Positions 1-7,032 of a DNA stretch of 47,298 bases are shown one piece after another. The notes below the pieces were generated by a model that ran no database searches, was not told where the DNA came from, and was given only the letters and a program-made list of their open reading frames with translations. Numbering within the stretch: the first letter of the stretch is position 1; every line of letters begins with the position of its first letter. Origin of the DNA: Candidatus Peregrinibacteria bacterium Greene0416_19 (GTDB lineage Bacteria > Patescibacteriota > Gracilibacteria > Peribacterales > Peribacteraceae); NCBI GenBank assembly GCA_007375735.1, contig VMEW01000011.1, positions 1-47,298 of the forward strand. The letters are read 5' to 3'. The position numbers and the translations under genes are program-made.

Positions 1-1656
1 GGGTACCGGGAATTCCCCTCGCTCATCAAAGGCGGCCATGCCAGTTTCCAGCTCGACTTCAGCAACGAAAAAATCGAGAGCACGGAGACGAAGGTGCATG
101 TGCTCATCTGTTTGAATCATCACGGGCTCGAGCTCAATCTTCGCGACCTCAAAGACGGTGGCATTCTCATCCACGACACGGTCATCTGGAAGTTTTCGAA
201 GGAGGAACAGGCGCATCTGGATGCGCGAAAAATCAAGGTCATCTACATCCCGCTCGAGGACATCCTGATGCGGTTGAAGGCCAAGCCCATCTTGGGCAAC
301 GTTCTGCTCTCTGCCTTCGTGTGGGCGATGATGGGTCTTGAGAAGGAAGCGCTGAAGGAGCTCGTAGGGGAGAAGTTCGCGAAGAAGAAGGCGCTGCTGG
401 ATCTGAACATGCAGTGCATCGACGAGGGCTTCGCGTTCACGGATGAAAAAGTCAGCAAGGTGACGGTGCAGCTTCCGCCGCCCGAATCCCGCTGGAAGGA
501 TCATCTGCTCTGCACCGGCAGCCAGGCGATGGGGCTCGGGGCGGTTCATGCCGGCGTGCGCTTCTACGCCGGGTATCCGATGACGCCCAGCAGCCCTCTC
601 CTGAGCTACGTCGCCGATATCCAGAACCAGACCGGCATGATCATCAAGCAGGCCGAAGACGAGATCACGGCGGCGCAGATGGTGTCCGGTGCCATGCACA
701 TGGGCACCCGCGCGCTCACGGGCACCTCCGGCGGCGGGTTCGACCTGATGAGCGAGTCGCTCTCCCTCAACGGCATCATCGAGAACCCGGCGGTGTTCGT
801 GCTGGCGCAGCGGCCCGGACCAGCAACGGGATTGCCAACGTGGACCGCGCAGGGTGATCTGCTCATGGCCGTCAATACCTCGCACGGGGAATTCGCCCGT
901 TGCGTGCTGAGCGTGAGCGAGAGCCAGGACGCCTTCGACCTGATGCACAGAGCCTTCAACATCGCCGAGGAATTCCAGTGCGTGGTCATCGTGCTCACCG
1001 ACAAGCAGATCGCCGAGGGGTTCTACACGCAGGCGCCGTACGATCTGACGCAGGCGGAGATCCGGCGGGGGAAGCTTGTGACGGATCCGAAAAAGCTCAA
1101 GGCGCTCAAGGCCGCTGATCGCTACGACCCGCACGCTCCCGATGGAGTGTCCTGGCGCTGGCTCCCGGGCAGCGAAGCGGCGACCTACTGCGCGCAGGCA
1201 GATGAGCACAGTGCGGATGGGACGGTGGAGGAATCGAGTGAGAATACGAAGCTGCAGTTCGAGAAGCGGATGAAGAAGCTGGATGCCCTCAAGAAGACGC
1301 TCCCCGAACCCACCCTCTTTGGCTCGCGTGATCCGGAGATTCTCTTGGTTGGATGGGGGAGCACGAAATCGGTCGTTCTCGATGCGCTCAAAGAACTCAA
1401 CGATGATCGGGTTGGCTACCTGCACTTCACGTACCTGTGGCCGCTCAGGACCGAGAAGTTCGAGCAACTCGCGGCGAAGGCGAAGAAGGTTGTGTTGATC
1501 GAGCAGAATTACCAGGGGCAGCTCGGTGTTCTTCTGCGGCAGGAATGCGGCATCAAGATTCAGGATAGGATTCTGAAGTACGATGGACGTCCATTCTTCG
1601 TAGATGAATTGCGCTCATTGATTGAATCTCACCTTTCTCGTGTCAACCGCGGGTAG
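1..1656 (+). CDS. korA: 2-oxoacid:ferredoxin oxidoreductase, fused gamma-alpha subunit (5' truncated)
   Basis: The frame is open from base 1, so the start lies outside the window and 551 residues are visible. The family oxidatively decarboxylates a 2-oxoacid to acyl-CoA and reduces ferredoxin in the cytoplasm. The first ~120 residues (LIKGGHASFQ, then LLSAFVWAMMG) look like the end of the gamma domain. From about residue 175 the alpha pyrimidine-binding domain follows (GSQAMGLGAVHAGVRFYAGYPMTPSSP, split here as a motif region, and QAEDEITAAQMVSGA). A transketolase-C-like part lies at the end (LVGWGSTKSVV, IEQNYQGQL). The gamma-alpha fusion is common for the KorA type. korB starts 30 bp downstream. 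The last codons and stop (N-R-G-stop) fall inside a palindromic repeat, so the C-terminus may have been reset by its insertion. Substrate (pyruvate or 2-oxoglutarate) cannot be settled from sequence. Confidence 0.9.
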   Translation, partial: GYREFPSLIKGGHASFQLDFSNEKIESTETKVHVLICLNHHGLELNLRDLKDGGILIHDTVIWKFSKEEQAHLDARKIKVIYIPLEDILMRLKAKPILGNVLLSAFVWAMMGLEKEALKELVGEKFAKKKALLDLNMQCIDEGFAFTDEKVSKVTVQLPPPESRWKDHLLCTGSQAMGLGAVHAGVRFYAGYPMTPSSPLLSYVADIQNQTGMIIKQAEDEITAAQMVSGAMHMGTRALTGTSGGGFDLMSESLSLNGIIENPAVFVLAQRPGPATGLPTWTAQGDLLMAVNTSHGEFARCVLSVSESQDAFDLMHRAFNIAEEFQCVVIVLTDKQIAEGFYTQAPYDLTQAEIRRGKLVTDPKKLKALKAADRYDPHAPDGVSWRWLPGSEAATYCAQADEHSADGTVEESSENTKLQFEKRMKKLDALKKTLPEPTLFGSRDPEILLVGWGSTKSVVLDALKELNDDRVGYLHFTYLWPLRTEKFEQLAAKAKKVVLIEQNYQGQLGVLLRQECGIKIQDRILKYDGRPFFVDELRSLIESHLSRVNRG

Positions 1657-1672
1657 AAAACCCGCTCTCGGG
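1647..1672. repeat. Palindromic repeat, CCGCGGG family
   Basis: The core is CCGCGGGTAGAAAACCCGC followed by TCTCGGG. It forms a GCGGGT/ACCCGC hairpin and overlaps the korA stop codon. A copy with one substitution lies inside dipZ at 32122-32147, and related arms flank the region before the transposase gene at 25645-25800. It could act as a weak terminator but lacks a T-run. Confidence 0.7.
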
Positions 1673-1686
1673 TTTCCTTATCATTC

Positions 1687-2583
1687 ATGTCCATCCCTCT
1701 CGAATCACCGGCTCCGTCCATGAAGGATTACTCCTGTGCGACGAAATGCACGTGGTGCGACGGCTGCGGCGACTACGGGATTTGGACGGCAATGAAACGG
1801 GCTCTCGTCGAGCTCCGGCTCCTGCCCTGGCAGGTGCTCCTGTGCTACGACGTGGGGTGCCATGGGAATATGTCGGACAAGCTGCAGGGCTACCGGTTCC
1901 ACGGGCTGCACGGCCGCGTCATCCCGTTCGCGGCGGGCGCCAAGCTAGCGAACATGCGCGTGCCCGTCATCGCGTTCGGCGGCGACGGAGCGAGTTTTTC
2001 GGAGGGCGTCGGGCATCTGGTCCACGGCATCCGCTCGAACTATCCCATCACGTTCATTCTCCACAATAACGCCAACTACGGTCTGACTCTCGGCCAGGCG
2101 AGTTCGCTCACCTGGCAGGGGCAGCCGATGAACGTGAGTCCCAACGGCATCCCGGAGCAGACGCTCCCGAGCATGGACTTCGTCTTCTCGCTCGAACCCA
2201 CCTTCGTCGCGCGAGGCTTTTCCGGCAACATCCCGCAGCTCACGGAGATGTTCAAAGCGGCCATCGAGCACCAGAGATACGGCTTCGCGTTCGTCGATGT
2301 GCTGCAGGCGTGTCCCACCTACAACCACTTCGCCACCCACGAGTATTTCCTCGAGCGTTGCTACGATGCAAATGCCGAGGGGCACGATCCGTCCGATCTC
2401 AAAAAAGCCCGTGAGCTCGCGACCGCCGATACTTCCAAGCGCATCGCAACGGGGATCCTCTACCAGCGCACCGATCAGCCGAGCTTCTACGACCGGCTCG
2501 TGCCGCGCAAAGATCGCACGACGCAGGCGGTGGATGAGGTCGTGAAGGTGGATGTGAGTGGCTTGTGGGAGGGGTTTGTGTGA
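1687..2583 (+). CDS. korB: 2-oxoacid:ferredoxin oxidoreductase, beta subunit
   Basis: 298 residues, the usual length for the thiamine-pyrophosphate-binding beta subunit that pairs with the gamma-alpha subunit just upstream. Visible motifs are CTWCDGCGDYGIW near residue 22 (cluster and substrate-side cysteines), DVGCHG near 57, and the TPP/Mg signature GGDGASFSEG near 98 followed by NNANYGLTLGQ. The complex passes electrons to ferredoxin. The ATG at 1687 has no clear Shine-Dalgarno; an in-frame ATG at 1720 (MKDYSCATKC) is a possible alternative that keeps all motifs. The gene lies 30 bp after korA, across a palindromic repeat, and is probably cotranscribed. Confidence 0.93.
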   Translation: MSIPLESPAPSMKDYSCATKCTWCDGCGDYGIWTAMKRALVELRLLPWQVLLCYDVGCHGNMSDKLQGYRFHGLHGRVIPFAAGAKLANMRVPVIAFGGDGASFSEGVGHLVHGIRSNYPITFILHNNANYGLTLGQASSLTWQGQPMNVSPNGIPEQTLPSMDFVFSLEPTFVARGFSGNIPQLTEMFKAAIEHQRYGFAFVDVLQACPTYNHFATHEYFLERCYDANAEGHDPSDLKKARELATADTSKRIATGILYQRTDQPSFYDRLVPRKDRTTQAVDEVVKVDVSGLWEGFV

Positions 2584-2598
2584 GAGGTGCGATTGCGG

Positions 2599-3057
2599 TC
2601 AAGGCATACGCTCTACTTCTGTCCGCTTCTCCTGGAACGTGCGCCATTCCTCTGCGAGCTGCTGCTTCAGTCGCTGGAGACGGGTTTCTGTCATCTCAAT
2701 CACGGCGGGGTCCGCTTTCTTGTTCCGGAGATTCAGCAGCTCCCGCTCATAGTCCTCGATGAGTCCCATGAGAATGCGACACTCTTCCGCGGCTTTTGTT
2801 GCCTCCAGTAGACCGACGTTCCGATGCGAGAGTGATCGCATGCGCTCAGCAATTTTTTCTGTCCATCTCAGGACTTCTTCAATCTTCTGACGATGATCGC
2901 GCTCAATCAAGTAGATAGTTCCCGTCGCGCTCAACAGCAGTGCCGATGCGAAGGCAGCCGCGTATCCCAGCTTTCTCACCGTCCGTGGAACGAACGGGGA
3001 AAGAATAGATTGCTTGCGATCTTCTGGCTGACCGTCAGGGGAGAGTGGCAGTTTCAT
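2599..3057 (-). CDS. Membrane-anchored coiled-coil protein, unknown function
   Basis: 152 residues, not recognised. A basic N-terminal stretch of ~30 residues precedes one hydrophobic helix (about 31-50, AAAFASALLLSATGTIYLI). A charged, helix-forming region then runs to the end (EKIAERMRSLSHR, LLNLRNKKADPA, RLQRLKQQLAEEWRTFQEK) and probably forms a coiled coil. On the minus strand a TATTCT box ends 8 nt before the ATG, with no Shine-Dalgarno. It is convergent with korB and divergent from the RDD gene, with which it shares a short AT-rich promoter region (about 3058-3085). Confidence 0.65.
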   Translation of the reverse strand: MKLPLSPDGQPEDRKQSILSPFVPRTVRKLGYAAAFASALLLSATGTIYLIERDHRQKIEEVLRWTEKIAERMRSLSHRNVGLLEATKAAEECRILMGLIEDYERELLNLRNKKADPAVIEMTETRLQRLKQQLAEEWRTFQEKRTEVERMP

Positions 3058-3121
3058 GAAGATGGAGAATAATACAATTATTTCTTCATGTCAAGCATTC
3101 GATCTGATCTTTCTGGATACA

Positions 3122-3616
3122 GTGGTACGATTCTGCCGCTTGGACCTCACCCCGACCCTCTCCGGCATCCCCTACGCCAGCCGCGGATCCCGTCTCCTCG
3201 CCTTCCTCCTCGACGTCGTCCTCACCGCCGTACCCGTCATGCCGCTCTTGCCCTTCCTCGCCATGGAATTCCGCTCCGGACTGACGCCGGAGGCCATTGT
3301 TGCGACCGACATGGCTATCACCGGCACGTACCTGCTCTTCGCGGGCATCTTCCTCATCGCCGTCTTCGTCGTGCAACTGTTCCTCCTCAGCATCCGCGGG
3401 CAGACGGTGGGGAAGTGGCTGATGCACATCCGGATCGTGGGCAAGGACACGCTCAAGCACGCCGGCTTCGTGCGGACGGTGCTGCTGCGGTACTTCGTGA
3501 ACGGCATCCTCAGCTACGTTCCCGGTTATTCCCTCGTCGACATCCTCTTCATCTTCCGCAGCGACCGGCGGTGTCTGCATGACCTGATTGCCGGGACGAT
3601 CGTCATCCGGTTGTAG
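3122..3616 (+). CDS. RDD family membrane protein
   Basis: The RDD family consists of small polytopic membrane proteins of mostly unknown role. Motifs are RGSRLLAFLLDVVL (the R-D signature), GQTVGKWLMHIRIV and RRCLHDLIAGTIVIR, with three predicted membrane helices. The frame is open back to an ATG at 3056, but that codon overlaps the start of the divergent gene and leaves no room for its promoter. GTG at 3122 or TTG at 3140 is more likely. A TACAAT box (3073-3078) would serve a leader transcript, and a TACGAT box lies 8 nt before the TTG. The start is the least certain part of this call. Confidence 0.75.
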   Translation: MVRFCRLDLTPTLSGIPYASRGSRLLAFLLDVVLTAVPVMPLLPFLAMEFRSGLTPEAIVATDMAITGTYLLFAGIFLIAVFVVQLFLLSIRGQTVGKWLMHIRIVGKDTLKHAGFVRTVLLRYFVNGILSYVPGYSLVDILFIFRSDRRCLHDLIAGTIVIRL

Positions 3617-3653
3617 AAAAAAAGCGCCCCGCATCATTGTAGTGACACGGGGC
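3617..3653 (-). terminator. Rho-independent terminator (minus strand)
   Basis: Read on the minus strand, a GCCCCG...CGGGGC hairpin (3625-3653) is followed by GC and seven T. It sits ~100 bp beyond the stop of the minus-strand gene at 3751-4164 and abuts the end of the RDD gene. Confidence 0.75.
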
Positions 3654-3750
3654 TTGGGCGTGCTCCTCATTCTCCCGAAAGGGTCATGGAGCCCCCGGAC
3701 AAAAATGAGGACGATCATCGTACGTCGGCGTCACAGAGGACACAAGCCCG

Positions 3751-4164
3751 TTAGTGACGGGGGGATGAGGGCTGGTCCGTGGCTGCATCCTGTCGTCCCT
3801 CTTCAGGATCAACAGATGCATGTGATGCCTGTTCGTCGCGGTAACGCTCCAGACGCTCGGTAGCGTCATCCATCGCCTCCCGTACCACGATGACGTGGAA
3901 ACCACCCTCGGGGATGTCCGGCCCGGGTGCAGGGCCGAAGAGCTGGCGTGCGCGGGCTTTGTCCATCGCTTCCATCTGGAAGTTCCCCACCTCATTCCCG
4001 TGCTTGGGGATCTCCGCGAGCAGGTCGTCGAATGTCCGCAGGCGGTACTGTTCCACCAGCAGCTGCAGGACGGGGTTGAGGCCGCGGCACTCGGGTCCGA
4101 GCGCGCGACGCAGATGGTCGGGTGTCGCCGACGGTGCCGGTGGTCGGTCAGGGGATTGCTTCAT
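3751..4164 (-). CDS. Hypothetical soluble protein
   Basis: 137 residues, not recognised. No signal peptide or membrane helix. The middle is predicted helical (LRRALGPECRGLNPVLQLLVEQY, then FDDLLAEIP). A short strand-like segment, GGFHVIVVREAMDDATERLERY, follows near residues 86-108, and the tail is polar and Pro/Asp/Ser-rich. A TAGGCT box lies 9 nt before the ATG. It is divergent from trmD, with 136 bp between the starts, and a terminator follows at 3617-3653, so it is probably monocistronic. Confidence 0.6.
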   Translation of the reverse strand: MKQSPDRPPAPSATPDHLRRALGPECRGLNPVLQLLVEQYRLRTFDDLLAEIPKHGNEVGNFQMEAMDKARARQLFGPAPGPDIPEGGFHVIVVREAMDDATERLERYRDEQASHASVDPEEGRQDAATDQPSSPRH

Positions 4165-4288
4165 CGCATCGCCAGCCTAAGTCTGGGCAATGATACCTGC
4201 GACCACAAGCCGGCCCGAAGCGGCGAAATAGTCTGTTTCTCACAGTCAGAAGCTGAAAAATCGTGGTGATCGTCCGGCGGTTTCCGCG

Positions 4289-4294
4289 TATTCT
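4289..4294 (+). promoter_or_regulatory. -10 box of trmD (leaderless pattern)
   Basis: TATTCT ends exactly 6 nt before the GTG start at 4301, so transcription would begin at or next to the start codon. No Shine-Dalgarno is present. Confidence 0.6.
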
Positions 4295-4300
4295 TTCCGT

Positions 4301-5035
4301 GTGCGCATCGATGTTCTCACTCTCTTTCCCGGCATGTTCGAGGGGCCTCTCACCGAGAGCATCCTCCAGCGTGCACGGGAGAAAGGCCTGCTCGAGATTG
4401 TTCTCCACGATCTCCGCTCGTTCGGCCTCGGCACCCACAAGCAGGTGGACGACAGCCCGTACGGCGGCGGGGCGGGGATGGTGATGCGGGCGGATGTGCT
4501 TGTAGCGGCGATCGAGAACGTCTCAACCCCCACCCCTCCAGCCCTGCCTGCCGGCAGGCAGGCCCCTCCCCCGCGGGGAGAGGGGGGGCGGAAAAAATTC
4601 GGCAAGCCTCATAGAATTTATTTCTCTCCTCGTGGGAAGAAACTCACGCAGGTGAAGGTCGAACGACTCGCGAAGAAGCCGTGGTTGATGCTGCTCTGCG
4701 GGCACTATGAGGGCATCGACCAGCGCGTGATCGACGGGTTCGACGGAGCTCACCATAAATGGATCGACGAGGAAATCTCCATCGGCGACTACGTACTCAC
4801 CGGAGGGGAGCTTCCCGCGATGGTCCTCATCGATGCCGTTGCCCGGCAGATCCCTGGTGTTCTTGGAAAAGATGAATCGGCGGCCCAGGAAAGCTTTTCA
4901 AAGAATCTCAACCGGAAGCGGGAATACCCGCATTTCACGCGACCGGAGGAGTTCCGGGGGATGCGGGTGCCGGATGTGCTGCTGAGCGGGAACCATGCGA
5001 AGATTGAGAAGTGGAGGAGGGAGAATCTGCGGTGA
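4301..5035 (+). CDS. trmD: tRNA (guanine-N1)-methyltransferase
   Basis: 244 residues. TrmD methylates G37 of tRNAs with SAM and prevents +1 frameshifting. Family motifs are DVLTLFPGMFEGPL at the start, DDSPYGGGAGMVM (50-62), the trefoil-knot SAM site LLCGHYEGIDQRVID (132-146) and ISIGDYVLTGGELPAM (159-174). Between residues ~75 and 98 the protein carries a Pro/Gly/Arg-rich insert (PPALPAGRQAPPPRGEGG). It has no counterpart in typical TrmD and is encoded by palindromic DNA at 4543-4587. The insert falls before the IYFSPRGK strand, in a surface-loop position. The GTG start is chosen because the MRIDVLTLFPG beginning is canonical and a -10 box lies 6 nt upstream. Confidence 0.95.
   Translation: MRIDVLTLFPGMFEGPLTESILQRAREKGLLEIVLHDLRSFGLGTHKQVDDSPYGGGAGMVMRADVLVAAIENVSTPTPPALPAGRQAPPPRGEGGRKKFGKPHRIYFSPRGKKLTQVKVERLAKKPWLMLLCGHYEGIDQRVIDGFDGAHHKWIDEEISIGDYVLTGGELPAMVLIDAVARQIPGVLGKDESAAQESFSKNLNRKREYPHFTRPEEFRGMRVPDVLLSGNHAKIEKWRRENLR
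4543..4587. repeat. In-frame palindromic insert in trmD
   Basis: A perfect 20-bp palindrome at 4543-4562 (CCTGCCTGCC and its complement) is followed by a CCCCTC...GAGGGG hairpin at 4563-4587. The frame is preserved and encodes a low-complexity PALPAGRQAPPPRGEG loop. Confidence 0.85.
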
Positions 5036-5052
5036 GAACCAATTGTCTCATA

Positions 5053-5456
5053 CCGGGTAGCGTCAACGGCACGACAGCCCCTGGAGGACCAATGGTGATA
5101 GATCGGTTACGTCAATCATCATCTCCGCCGTGACGCGGAAGGCGATCATGACCCGGGATCGCGTCGCGTCGCGGAAGGCGATCATGACCCGGGATCGCGT
5201 CGCGTCGCGGAAGGCGATCATGACCCGGGATCGCGTCGCGTCGCGGAAGGCGATCATGCCCCGGGATCGCGTCACGTCGCGGAAGGCGATCATGACCCGG
5301 GATCGCGTCACGTCGCGGAAGGCGATCATGACCCGGGATCGCGTCGCGGATGCGGATGATGATCGGCAATCGCGTCACGGCGCAGATTCAGGGTTCTGTT
5401 GTTCAGTTTGAAGTTATTGATAACCCTGAGGTGGTCGTGCCGTTGACGCTACCCGG
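5053..5456. repeat. Inverted-repeat-bounded element with internal 36-bp tandem array
   Basis: This fills the only gene-free stretch above 300 bp (5036-5463). A perfect 23-bp inverted repeat bounds it (5053-5075 and 5434-5456). A second, inner 12-bp inverted pair (CGCCGTGACGCG at 5126-5137, its complement at 5371-5382) is centred on the same point. The two ~50-nt segments between outer and inner repeats are unrelated in sequence but equal in length to within one base. Six 36-bp direct repeats fill the centre. Because 36 is a multiple of 3, open frames run through it on both strands, but the translations are pure repeats and are not credible genes. There is no transposase or recombinase inside. 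It could be a non-autonomous fold-back element, an invertible segment or a large structured RNA. Confidence 0.85.
5136..5351. repeat. Six tandem copies of a 36-bp repeat
   Basis: Copies begin at 5136, 5172, 5208, 5244, 5280 and 5316. Each starts CGGAAGGCGATCATG, contains CCCGGGATCGCGTC and has GACGCG/CGCGTC ends able to pair. Copies differ by single bases (one CCCC for ACCC, and CACGTC for CGCGTC in later copies). There is no spacer between copies, so this is not a CRISPR array. Confidence 0.95.
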
Positions 5457-5463
5457 GTGGCGA

Positions 5464-6165
5464 TCAATGCCTCAGAGCCTCCTCCAGCGCCTTCACCGCC
5501 AGCAGCCGCGTCGTGTCCACGAACGGGAGCGGAGAATTCTCTTCGGTGATGATGATCGGCAGCTCGGTACAGCCGAGGATCACGCCCTCACAGCCGGGAG
5601 TACTGGCTCCCGGCTGCTTGAATCGTTCAATGATCCCCACGACGCGCTGCACCACTGCCGGCGTCACTCTGCCTGGGATGATCTCCTCGTTGATCACATG
5701 GTTCACCGCTTCCTGATCTTCCTCGGAAGGATATGCTGGTTCGATGCCGCGGTTTTTCAGTGATGCGTCGAACAGCCTGCCCTTCATGGTGAAGCCGACA
5801 CCCAGGATACCCACCTTCCTCCATTTGCGTGCGCGGCACTCCTCCGTCGTGATGTCCACGATGTTGAGGACGGGGACAGGCGAACGCTCGGCGATCTTGT
5901 CATACGCGAAGTGCACGGAGTTCGCCGGCATGATCGCAAACTCCGCGCCGGCCTGCGCAAGCGTCGTGATCGCATCGATCATGATCCTCGCCACCGCGTC
6001 CCAGTCGCCGCGGTTCTGGGCCTCGAGGACCGATTGGAACGGCGGTTGGTGGAGGGTGATGGTCGGGTTCCTGTGCCCGTGCGTCTTGGCGGCTTCCCGG
6101 CAGACCGTCTGGAAGCACAGCGCGGCGCCCTCGGCAGAGACGGCGGCGATGCCGATGTGTCGCAT
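5464..6165 (-). CDS. Aspartate/glutamate racemase family protein
   Basis: 233 residues from MRHIGIAAVSAEGAALC. The frame is open upstream, but this Met fits the family start; a GTG 24 nt earlier sits close to an AAAGGAG and is an alternative. The fold has two halves, each normally giving one catalytic Cys. The second is present (GVILGCTELPIII, near residue 190). The first, usually PCNT-H, reads PANSVHFAYDKI, so Ala replaces Cys. The protein may therefore be a one-base enzyme or a non-racemase member. A palindromic repeat (5591-5616) encodes KQPGASTPGCEG just before the second Cys motif. It follows the DsbA-like gene by 20 bp. Confidence 0.8.
   Translation of the reverse strand: MRHIGIAAVSAEGAALCFQTVCREAAKTHGHRNPTITLHQPPFQSVLEAQNRGDWDAVARIMIDAITTLAQAGAEFAIMPANSVHFAYDKIAERSPVPVLNIVDITTEECRARKWRKVGILGVGFTMKGRLFDASLKNRGIEPAYPSEEDQEAVNHVINEEIIPGRVTPAVVQRVVGIIERFKQPGASTPGCEGVILGCTELPIIITEENSPLPFVDTTRLLAVKALEEALRH
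5591..5616. repeat. In-frame palindromic repeat in racemase-family gene
   Basis: CAGCCGGGAGTACTGGCTCC and the following CGGCTG form a GCCGGGAG...CTCCCGGC hairpin with 11-12 bp arms. A near-identical palindrome without coding potential lies at 17058-17077. Confidence 0.8.
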
Positions 6166-6185
6166 GGGGAGGGAGTGTACTCCTT

Positions 6186-6971
6186 TCACTGCAACTTCTC
6201 CTCCACCCACGTGCGCATCTCCGCGTACTCATCAAGTCCCACCCGCTTCTCCCCCCTCAGGAAGAACGTCGGTACCAGCGTCACGCCGGCTTTGGCCGCC
6301 CAGGCCGCCTGTGCATCGATGAGCGCCTGCGTGCGCGCCGAGGCCAGGCACCCAGTGAAGGCCGGTTCCTTGAGCGTGAGTTCCTTGGCCCGCGTTCGCA
6401 GCACCGCTGCGTCCGTCGTCTGGACATCGAAGAGCAGCCGGTGCATGGCAAGGCCTTTCTTCTGCTCCGCGGCGCACAGCAGCGCCCGCGCCTGCAAGCT
6501 GCTCTGCGGATACTTTTGCAGCGGGAGGAGGGCAATGGCCAGCTTCATCTTCCCCGGTCCGATGAAGTCGCGCGTCAGCCGCGGCAGCTGATCCTGAAAG
6601 AATTCCCCGCAGTAGTTGCAGGCTTGGTGTGTAAAGAGGAGGAGCGTGAGCGGGGCCGATCGTGTGCCAATGACGAGTACGCCGCTTGCCGTCAGCGCCT
6701 CGTCGATGGTGTCGAGCGTGGTGCCGGTGGAGGAATGGGAGGTGATGTCGGGGGGAGCTTCGGCGTCGCCGAATTCGATGGTTCCATGGAAGGATGAAGA
6801 GGATCCAAAAGACCCAAAAGATCCAAGAGACCCAAAAGACCCAAAAGACGAAGAAGAGCCGGTACCGGATGGTAATCGGTTCGTCGGATTCGATTGATGC
6901 TGCGGGAGCGACCTGAACGGCGTGCAGCCGGCGAGGAGAATGCCGGCAACAAGGAACGTCAACATGCGCAT
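6186..6971 (-). CDS. DsbA-like thioredoxin-fold lipoprotein
   Basis: 261 residues. The N-terminus is a lipoprotein signal peptide (MLTFLVAGILLAGC, lipobox LLAGC), so the mature protein is probably anchored outside the cytoplasmic membrane. A Ser/Gly/Phe low-complexity linker (about 40-63) is encoded by a 9-bp tandem repeat. The thioredoxin-4/DsbA-like domain follows, with the redox motif CNYC near residue 117 (LLFTHQACNYCGEFF), ALLPLQKYPQSSLQARAL, and a cis-Pro-type strand GVTLVPTFFLRGEKRVG. It likely oxidises or isomerises disulfides in secreted proteins. The racemase-family gene lies 20 bp downstream. Confidence 0.85.
   Translation of the reverse strand: MRMLTFLVAGILLAGCTPFRSLPQHQSNPTNRLPSGTGSSSSFGSFGSLGSFGSFGSSSSFHGTIEFGDAEAPPDITSHSSTGTTLDTIDEALTASGVLVIGTRSAPLTLLLFTHQACNYCGEFFQDQLPRLTRDFIGPGKMKLAIALLPLQKYPQSSLQARALLCAAEQKKGLAMHRLLFDVQTTDAAVLRTRAKELTLKEPAFTGCLASARTQALIDAQAAWAAKAGVTLVPTFFLRGEKRVGLDEYAEMRTWVEEKLQ
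6802..6846. repeat. 9-bp tandem repeat coding a Ser/Gly/Phe linker
   Basis: Five units of GAYCCAAAA/GAYCCAAGA occur on the plus strand; on the coding strand they encode SFG/SLG steps. Copy-number change would alter the linker length without changing frame. Confidence 0.85.
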
Positions 6972-7020
6972 GCCGGCGTACCTTACCCGGGCGGATGCGG
7001 AAGATGAAGGGTTTTGCTGC

Positions 7021-7026
7021 TAGCAT
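7021..7026 (+). promoter_or_regulatory. -10 box of the TagA/WecG gene (leaderless pattern)
   Basis: TAGCAT, preceded by TGC (extended -10 form), ends 6 nt before ATG 7033. Confidence 0.55.
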
Positions 7027-7032
7027 TCGTCC

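Noticed and set aside
5136..5351. CRISPR array (36-bp repeats)
   Set aside because: Repeats are directly adjacent with no unique spacers, and no cas genes are nearby.
5063..5411. Repeat proteins encoded on both strands of the tandem array
   Set aside because: Open frames persist only because the period is a multiple of 3. The translations are monotonous, occur in several frames at once and have no start signals.
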